From positions 36,408-100,407 of the forward strand of contig JAAOOA010001660.1 in NCBI GenBank assembly GCA_012861695.1: a DNA stretch of 64,000 nt, in the 5' to 3' direction. Position numbers and translations under genes: made by a program. The notes beneath the pieces are model-generated. The model saw only the letters and a program-made list of their open reading frames with translations, was not told the origin of the DNA and ran no database searches. Each line of letters begins with the position of its first letter. Positions within the stretch are counted from its first letter, which is position 1. Source of the DNA: Trematomus loennbergii (Eukaryota > Chordata > Actinopteri > Perciformes > Nototheniidae). This document shows, piece after piece, positions 57,273 to 64,000 of this stretch.

Positions 57273-57849
57273 GAAAAGACTGAAGCTGGAAGCTGCATTT
57301 TCAGGAATTAGAGCAATAATGCTCATTGTTTTGCCCTCTGTCTGCAGGTTTAACAAATCTGATGTTTCACATTGCAAAAGCTTATGAAATATTTGCTGAT
57401 ACTAACCCCCCCCCTGAGTTATAAAGCTTGGGGAAATCCTCAGTGGAAGATTTATCTCATGTAGCAAAGTTCATCTGAAAACAAGAAAAGACACAGTAAA
57501 CACACTGGGCAGTTACCAAGTCATCACGGTTGTCAGCAAAGCGTGCCACCCAGAGAAAATGTGAGGTGAAAGACGTCAGAGTACTAACCACGCAGTTTGA
57601 TTGACAGGGTAATTCTGGGAAGAGCAAAAGCACAAACACCCACAGGGATGACTGAACCAAACGTTGCAATAAATCACAGGAAAAAGGTGTTGCAGATGTA
57701 AAGAGCAAACCACAGAGTTTAAGGAGGTGTGTTATTATTGTGAGGAGAATCAGAATAGTCAGACAAGTCAGACAAGTGTGTGTTGTCTAAAAAACATCAA
57801 ATATGTGTGACTAAATAGACAAAGTAAACAAAACAAGACAAAATACGTA
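57273..57849. other. Intergenic, nothing recognised
   Basis: No exon, RNA gene or repeat could be supported here. An 83-codon minus-strand frame lacks any recognisable motif. Confidence 0.4.
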
Positions 57850-58240
57850 CTTGTTAAATAGGCCCTCTTGTTTATTTTGGGTTTTGCCTGTAGTGTGTTA
57901 TAGGTTTTAGTGCATGTAAATGGTCTGCAAAGGCTACAATTCCTGTGTTGAAAGTGAAAGTGAATACACATATAGAAAGAAAACATTTGAAAGTGAGTTT
58001 TTGCCAGGTATTTTCAGATGGGAAATGATTGTGCCATCCCGTTTCCACTTTAGAATAATGCTACAAAATATATGACTGCAAGCGCCATTTTTGAATAAAG
58101 TTTGGGAAAAGAAAATTCTCCCCACGCTCTACTTCTCAGCGCTGTCTGAGGTTTTTCACTGCATAAAGCGTTAGCCCTATATTTCCAGAGCTTGTTTATT
58201 GTTTTGCTGCAGCTTTAGGGTGGTGCAGATGGATGGAGTG
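57850..58240 (+). mobile_element. Diverged relative of the Kolobok THAP family
   Basis: TTATAGGTTTTAGTGCATGT and AATGGTCTGCAAAGGCTACA correspond to 3575-3615 of Kolobok copy 1. Boundaries and termini are decayed. Confidence 0.45.
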
Positions 58241-59360
58241 AGCTGATGACATGCCTCTGCGCTCATAAACATTTTACTATTTACATCGCAGCGCCGCAAT
58301 ACACCACACATTCATCAAACTATCTTCAACATGCCTCAAATTGATATTGTACAGTATTTCATTAGACCCAACTCACATAAAGAGACGTGCATGATTAGTA
58401 AAAGATTGTTGTTGTTGTTGTTGTACTGTCTAAAAGTGCTTTAATTCAGTAGTTCTCATCCTGTGGGCAAGGACCCCTGGCTTACAGTGTAAAATACATA
58501 TACTTTACATTACACCATCTGTACCAGTTGGGGGGCTTAAAGTGATCACATTTTTAAGATACTAAAAAGTATGAAACCATTGGTTAGCGCTTAGCACATA
58601 GGGCATATACCACTGTATGTGCAGATAGTTGCATGTAGTTATATGTATTAATAACATTTGATTTTATTGTACACTAAGGAGCTGTGACCCTGGAAAAAAT
58701 AGGCCTCCTTCACTTTGAGGGTTAGCGTCTGATCCTTAGTCAACATGTCTAAGTGTCTATGGGCAATATACTTAACCCCAAATTGCTCCTGTGAACATAT
58801 CGACAGTAATAAAGTGTTCAAAGTAACACTGGACTTTTATATAAGTTCGTCAAGATAATCAGTAGGTATCACCAATCCTCCAGTCGGAAAACCATCTTAC
58901 TATTGCAGAAAGTTCGCAGGACGTTGAAGCAAATTTTATTGGTGGCCGGACGTTGGTACTACAACTTCCGTTAGGTCATTTTCGGGACAAAAATCAGCAG
59001 ATTATTTTTGTAAACTAAATCAACTGCCCAGTACAAACACTTTACTAAAAGCTGAATCGAGAGTTATTTGCCCTCTCCATTCATTTGATAGACTCGCGAT
59101 TGGCCATGATGCTGCAGATTGGAGGCGGGGCTTAAGCAAAACACAAATGTTCACTTTCTATTGCCCAAGATCCGAGGTCCCACATCCAATGGTGTATCCA
59201 TTTCTCTTTGTACATCCATGCTTCTGTATTGTCCCGCCCTTAGAGGATTAGAAAGTGTTATGAATATCCAGCAAAGGACCAAACACGTGCATAAAACAAC
59301 GTTACAGTGAACTTCATTATACTAACCAGTGGCTCGAGCAACCTGTCTGTCTCTTCAGTT
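58241..59360. other. Intergenic with small repeat fragments
   Basis: Contains a (TTG)n run (58407-58422), an hAT-like end CAGTAGTTCTCATCCTGTGG (from 58448) and a SINE body piece ACCCCAAATTGCTCCTGTGA (from about 58774), like the one at 10275. The rest, including 58850-59350, shows no gene. Confidence 0.45.
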
Positions 59361-59486
59361 TTAAAGGTCCCCTATTATACTGTTTTTCATCGATATATTA
59401 TAGGTCTCAGATATATACAAAACATGTCTCTGAAGTGTTTGGCTCCAAATACCAAACAGATCATTGCAGCATCCCATAATCCCCTC

Positions 59487-59933
59487 TAGGGATGCTCCGA
59501 TTGATCGGTCACCGATCAAGATCGGCCAATATTCACTCTCTACCGATCGATCGGTGCTCTCTAAACATGCCGATCGGAGAGCCGATCGCATGACGTAAAA
59601 TACATGACACTTTTTTCTGTACGCGGCAAAACAAGCTCGCCAAAATGGCTTCACCAGTCTGGCATTATTTTAAGGTGTCAGAAAAAGACAATCAAATAGC
59701 GGTATGCAACGTGTGTGAAGCAGAAATCCTGCAGCTCCGCCCGCTGTGACGGACCGGTGAGCGGAGCAACACACACTAAGAGTTAGACCTAACACACTTA
59801 GCTATTTTATCTACCTCTGGAACAAGCTAAACTAGTTATAAATATGTATTCTTCACTGTCGGCCTCACACATTACTGGATCAGCGAGCTGCATGAGACGA
59901 TACTGACGGGCTGTCAGGAGAGAGAGAGAAAGG

Positions 59934-60006
<73 letters not shown>

Positions 60007-60342
60007 GGGGAGAGAGGGGAAGAGAGGAGAGGGAGAGAGAGGGAGAGAGGAAAAGAGAGCGCTTCCGCTCATTTCTCCCGTGTTATTATCCAAAGTTAAT
60101 GTAAACTTGAATAATATACATCATTTGAATGTAATAATTAAGTTGTTGTTGTTTGTGGAAGCGCCAGTGAATGAGCCCCATTAACTGAGTTTTAAACATC
60201 ACTTTAAATGGAAGATTTAAAGTGATGTTTAAATCTTCCATTTAGGCCCCGCCCATTCGATCGGATCGGCGATCGGTATCGGCCGATACTGATTCCGGCG
60301 ATCGGCGATCGGCCCCAAAATTGGCGATCGGAGCATCCCCTA
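59487..60342 (+). mobile_element. hAT element with perfect 8-bp target duplication
   Basis: Termini TAGGGATGCTCCGATTGATC on the left and CGATCGGAGCATCCCCTA on the right. ATCCCCTC is repeated exactly on both sides (59479-59486 and 60343-60350). Length is 856 bp. A short BED-type start is kept at 59645, but the catalytic part is deleted. An (AG)n run lies at about 59933-59998. Internal GATCGG motifs are dense near both ends. Confidence 0.9.
59645..59728 (+). pseudogene. BED zinc-finger N-terminal stub of hAT transposase
   Basis: ATG at 59645 opens MASPVWHYFKVSEKDNQIAV followed by CNVCEAEI. The VW.YF and C-x2-C layout matches BED-finger N-termini of ZBED-type hAT transposases. The frame then leaves homology, so the finger is cut before its His pair. 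Confidence 0.65.
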
Positions 60343-60675
60343 ATCCCCTCTGTTTCAGCCCTGTTTCAAAAGTGTTGATTCTCTGTCTGTTACTTTATGG
60401 CGCGTTTCCACTACAGCGCGCAGCCCGGTTTAAGAGGGCTGTGACGTCAGCGGCCCGTTTGTGGTTGCGTTTCCACTTGGCCTAGTACCGGCCGGCGGGT
60501 CCTAATTCACAGTTTTTCTGGCCTCATAAAATCGTGGGGCCAGGGCCAAGACAACCGGGCTGAGTTTGTGACGTCAACGCTCTCGGCTGCTGATTGGTCG
60601 GAGAGAATCGTCACAATCTGCGCGAGATAATCCATTTTTACAAACAGCATTTTTGTTAACAGAGGAGCTACAACA

Positions 60676-60880
60676 ATGGCAAAGAAAAGCACACCATGGT
60701 CGGTCGAGGAAGTGACGACGTCCATTATATTGCAGATGATAAGGTCCAGCGGGTGCTCGACGGGACAACTCGCAATATCAAAGTCTTTCAGGAGGTCTCT
60801 ACACAGACACTGGACTCTCCAACGGCGTTACTGGAGTCTGCATGGTACGTTTTTGCTAACGCTCTGTTATTTGCTTGAAA
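60676..60880 (+). pseudogene. Myb/SANT-like gene remnant of Harbinger
   Basis: It opens MAKKSTPWSVEEV. After a one-base shift near 60713 the homology continues as HYIADDKVQRVLDGTTRNIK then VFQEVS. The W...EV...I...IQ..LDG..RN..VF.EVS layout is that of the Myb/SANT-like partner protein of PIF/Harbinger transposases, which binds DNA and aids transposase import. It is frame-broken and truncated. Confidence 0.6.
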
Positions 60881-62224
60881 GCTTTGTGTCCCTATCTGTT
60901 CTAAAGCTCACTTCTAACAAATAAGTCTATTTTATCCTTACATTTATGTTCGACAACCCATGCTTTTATGGAGCCCCGAAGGCTAGCTAGGCAGATAGCA
61001 TTAGCGAGAGCTATTGTTTGCTAACACCATATATGTGCCATTGTTTACGTTCAGTTTGTCTTTTCTATAGTTGTTGTTGCTATTTATAGTATTGTGCTGC
61101 AGTAGTTTGTGGAATTTACAAGTCATGTTTCTGTTCTAGATGATTACATTGGGACTAGCGAGGAGGAACAGTTCCGAACAACGTCCTCTGCATCAACAGC
61201 ACAAACCGAGGAGGAGAGGATCTGGCCCTGCAGGAACGGCAACTGGCCCAGCAGAATCAATGCCATGTCTTATCTTATTGCTTGTTGATAAATAATTGCA
61301 CCCACCAGCGATCACACAGAAAGATGGCATCATCTAGGCGTCCCTCTGCAGTCAGAAATATCATAAACACCATCGTCCACAAAGCACTGTACAGGGGTTT
61401 ATGGATTTAAGAGAATACTTATCACAGTGAAACCTTTATCATCTGTTGCAATTAAAGCAAATAAGAGAATAAATACTTGGTTAAATAATACATTTTAACT
61501 CTTTAGCAGGACAACTCTGCATACTGTTTGAAATTGAGTTTGCTAGCTTGAGGTCCTCCTCTAAAACATAACATTACATATTTTGTAATGGTATTAAGAA
61601 TACATGATAAATACATGTAGTAAAAATTACTCAATTGTAATACCCTCGTTGTGCTAGACTCAAACACATTGCTTATATATTTCAAAGAGAAGAGAACAAA
61701 AGAAAACACCTATACAAAGAGAGCGGTGCACAGCGCTTAATATTTACTTGCACTATATTTCTGTTGATCTGGGTTATTGTGTTGCACTGTTGGAGGAGCC
61801 TGTGACCTAAGATGTTCATTGTCATAACTACACTAGCTATGTTCGTATGACAAAATAAAAAACCTTGAACCTTGAGGCTGTGTCTTTCAGACAAACCATC
61901 ATAATCATATTATTTTATGCTGTGGATACTTTAGCCTCCATCCATGTTAACAATTTTTTACACTTGCATTTATGAATATAGTTCTGTTGTGTTTTACACT
62001 TTTGTATTTATGTTTATAGTTTGCTTTGATATTTGCTTAATTTATTAGATTATTATTATTATGGGGGCAGTACTGGTGCTTGAAATTCAAATATTTACTA
62101 AATAGTCAATTCTGATAACATTTTTTTGGTTTAAATAATTTGACAAACACATGTATGTGAAAAAGAAAAGATGTATTTATGTTCAATACAATACAATGAA
62201 TATTTAGGTATTACATTATACATT

Positions 62225-62769
62225 CTAGGTATTCAGGTAGCGCATCAGACCCTCTCGTATGTCCCTGCCCTCCTCTGCACCTTGTGCCACTGCTACCCCT
62301 GGTAGACGTAGGTTTTCCTCAGGCATCCTGAAGTTCTCCACCCACTGAGTGTGTGTGAAAGATGGAACAATCACATTCCACCACTCGGTAGCTCGGTCGG
62401 TAACTTCTGAAATACACAAACAAAAGCATACATATTTTAATACGTAAAAGTGGTAGCTACAATTAATTAAATACTTGAAATACTTTGGTCGTATAGGGAG
62501 CGTGAGCCTAAACACATTGCTAGTTAGCGAACGTTAGCTTACCAAGTAGCATTGTAGTTAGTAGTGATTCGAGTCGTCCTGTAGTCTCTGCGGCGTAGGA
62601 GGACTGCCCGAACTCTCGCGTCAGCTTCTTCTATACCTCGTCTTGCTATACGTCGCCTCTTTCGAAACAACTCTTGTCTATTTCTTGTGATAATAAACCA
62701 CACAGCAAAAAACAAGCAAACGATCGCTTTCACATCTCCATTGTTGTGTCGCATTGAAGATGACGTCAC
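62225..62769 (-). pseudogene. Harbinger transposase remnant, core deleted
   Basis: The minus strand has an N-terminal part with RKRRRIARRGIEEADARVRA (in 62769-62539). After an intron-like gap it continues as ATEWWNVIVPSFTHTQWVEN then FRMPEENL. This joins directly to a C-terminal end EEGRDIREGLMRYLNT. The whole DDE catalytic region between the FRM segment and the C-terminus is absent. The ends of the protein are thus kept while the nuclease core is gone. Confidence 0.65.
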
Positions 62770-63005
62770 GGCAGTTTTAAGCAGCGTCGCTCCGCCTACA
62801 CTGCGTTACTATAGATACTACCCCAGTTCCTAAACTGTAATGGAAACGCGCCATAAAGTGAGCTGGTCCTAACGAGGCCAATCGCGGCCCAGCCATACCG
62901 AGCGGGGCCGAGCGAGGCCGTGTAGTGGAAACGCGCATTAGATGAAAATAAGGAGCCCCTCCCCACGCCCCTCTGAGAGATATTTGGTTAAAAAGAACAC
63001 ATTAG

Positions 63006-63612
63006 CTGCTTTCACACCAAGTACTTTGCTGTACTTAGTGCCGGCACTTAGTGTCAGGCACTTAGTACCCCCATGGAACTAAGTACAGATTGCGTTCACA
63101 CCGGAATAAGTTCCCTGAGGGAAGATTACGCAAATGAAGCCGCTGACGTCACTTCTTCTTCTTCTGCTTTGGGTTTACTGGCAGGCCGCAAACCACTTCA
63201 CGGCGTATATTGCCACCCAAAGTCCCCGGCCGGATGTCCCCGGAGTTGGGGACTGGCTTCAGTAGAAGCTGCTGGGACTCCCAGCAGCTTCTACTGAAGC
63301 CTTCCGAGTAAATCGCCAGAACGCCGACACCTCCTCATCACTCCACCGCTCCCATGTTTTTTTTTGTGTTGCCATAAGTTATTCTCTCTCCGTTGGTGCG
63401 CGGGGCTAATGCTAATGCTAATAATGCTAATGCCAGCAAATACAATGGAGGCTTCACAAAACTTTTCAGAGTTTTACAGGGTGTCGTTTGCAATTCGCCA
63501 GCCAATCGAAATTGGTACTTTTTTCTCCCCAGGATAGTCCCACCTCTCTAGCAGGCACTACAAATTGGGGTAAAAATTCTCGGAACTAAGTTCTATTTTG
63601 GTGTGAACGCAA
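63006..63612. mobile_element. Roughly 600-bp inverted-repeat element
   Basis: GCTTTCACACCAAGTACTTT on the left and TTTTGGTGTGAACGC on the right form an inverted pair; CTAAGTAC/GGAACTAAGT motifs recur near both ends. It contains a 47-bp perfect palindrome (63255-63301). No coding. Boundaries are approximate; class resembles the TTCACACC MITEs elsewhere in the window. Confidence 0.55.
63255..63301. repeat. 47-bp near-perfect palindrome
   Basis: A 23-nt arm (GGCTTCAGTAGAAGCTGCTG plus GGA) is followed by one base and its exact reverse complement. It could extrude as a cruciform. Confidence 0.9.
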
Positions 63613-63696
63613 AATTCCAGGCACTAACGGAACTAAATGGGAAAAGTACGGGGAAAAGTACTAATGGTACTCTAGGAGGAGATTCAGGTGATAAGG

Positions 63697-63709
63697 GGGG
63701 GGGGGGGAT
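63697..63709 (+). repeat. Poly-G run, about 12-13 nt
   Basis: A G homopolymer within the right part of the outer TTAA element; a longer one lies near 32112-32128. Such runs are prone to length error. Confidence 0.9.
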
Positions 63710-64000
63710 TACCTTGGTTGGTGATTGGCTAATGGTTACACAAGACAAAAAATCGTGGCCAAAATCTGATCAGCTCATTTTCAGACAGGTTTTTTATATA
63801 AATGGATCAGGACAAAAAGAGAGAGAATCTTTTTTCCTGAAACTTTCAGAATCTCTTTACACAGAGGGGACATGTTGATGTAGAAGAGACATGAAGAAGG
63901 GGACACATGTTGATGTAGAAGAGACATGAACAAGTGGATTTTGCATAATAGGTGACCTTTAAGTTGCTTCGCAGAGGGACGGAGTGGCAGCCCAACAAAG

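Larger units (their letters stand above)
60398..62937. mobile_element. PIF/Harbinger transposon, internally deleted
   Basis: Termini TGGCGCGTTTCCACTACA on the left and TGTAGTGGAAACGCGCA on the right, with TTA duplicated (60395-60397 and 62938-62940), the 3-bp TWA target typical of PIF/Harbinger. It carries the two divergent gene remnants expected: a Myb/SANT-like gene on plus and a transposase on minus. A secondary copy of the terminal motif lies at 62843-62857. An L1/Rex-type tail-like CCTTGAACCTTGA at about 61863 may be another small insertion. Confidence 0.85.
59361..63962 (+). mobile_element. TTAA-type (Kolobok/T2-like) element hosting three guests
   Basis: The left end TTAAAGGTCCCCTATTATAC and right end GCATAATAGGTGACCTTTAA form the terminal pair with TTAA targets (59361-59364 and 63959-63962). 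The left 120 bp match 15922-16060. The native element is interrupted by an hAT (59487-60342), a PIF/Harbinger (60398-62937) and a further inverted-repeat element (about 63006-63612). The remaining native sequence is roughly 0.6 kb with no coding. Confidence 0.7.

Overview
The window is vertebrate nuclear DNA, almost certainly from a ray-finned (teleost, probably percomorph) fish. It has spliced genes with GT/AG introns, a gene-poor AT-rich background, long CA and CT microsatellites, and a transposon mix typical of teleosts: L2 LINEs, Helentron/Helitron-type, Kolobok (TTAA), PIF/Harbinger, hAT, DIRS1 and BEL/Pao. No bacterial or viral gene organisation is present.

Four host genes can be supported. 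(1) 710-1207 (+): the last two exons of a gene from an uncharacterised teleost family that resembles SAMD3-like C-termini. (2) 6712-43955 (+): ten exons of an SLC6-family Na+/Cl- dependent transporter of the GABA/betaine/taurine type. Its introns are swollen by transposons (intron 5 is about 19.2 kb). The copy has three reading-frame lesions and lacks the exon between TM6 and TM8 and the whole 3' end. (3) 50274-52013 (+): the last two exons of an FBXO2/6/44-like (FBA-domain) sugar-recognising F-box gene without its upstream exons. (4) 54258-54579 (-), with a 5' UTR exon near 55.1 kb: a complete 66-codon svbp gene (small vasohibin-binding protein).

Layout. 2.2-6.4 kb: one Helentron-like element inserted head-on into another, with a THAP-bearing Kolobok transposon inside it. 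8.7-15.0 kb: a 6.3-kb inverted-repeat (foldback) structure with tandem repeats in both arms, a second Kolobok copy in the right arm, and a solo LTR inside that. 18.4-19.6 kb: a DIRS1 fragment. 20.3-26.2 kb: a cluster of Helentron-like elements with stacked 5' ends and guests. 26.2-29.2 kb: two L2 pieces. 29.2-37.1 kb: Kolobok/hAT pieces and an L2 3' tail. 38.6-45 kb: further DNA elements and a minus-strand L2. 45.05-49.86 kb: a truncated BEL/Pao retrotransposon on the minus strand. It lies between the broken 3' end of the SLC6 gene and the broken 5' end of the F-box gene. 56.1 kb: a long CA repeat. 59.36-63.96 kb: a Kolobok element containing an hAT, a PIF/Harbinger and a further inverted-repeat element.

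The strongest observations concern mobile DNA. Related copies inside the window act as unoccupied-site controls, so several insertions and their target duplications can be read directly (TT for Helentron, TTAA for Kolobok, AAGAG for the solo LTR, ATCCCCTC for hAT, TTA for Harbinger). No new host defence or metabolic system was found. All family assignments come from reading motifs and translations; no database search was run.
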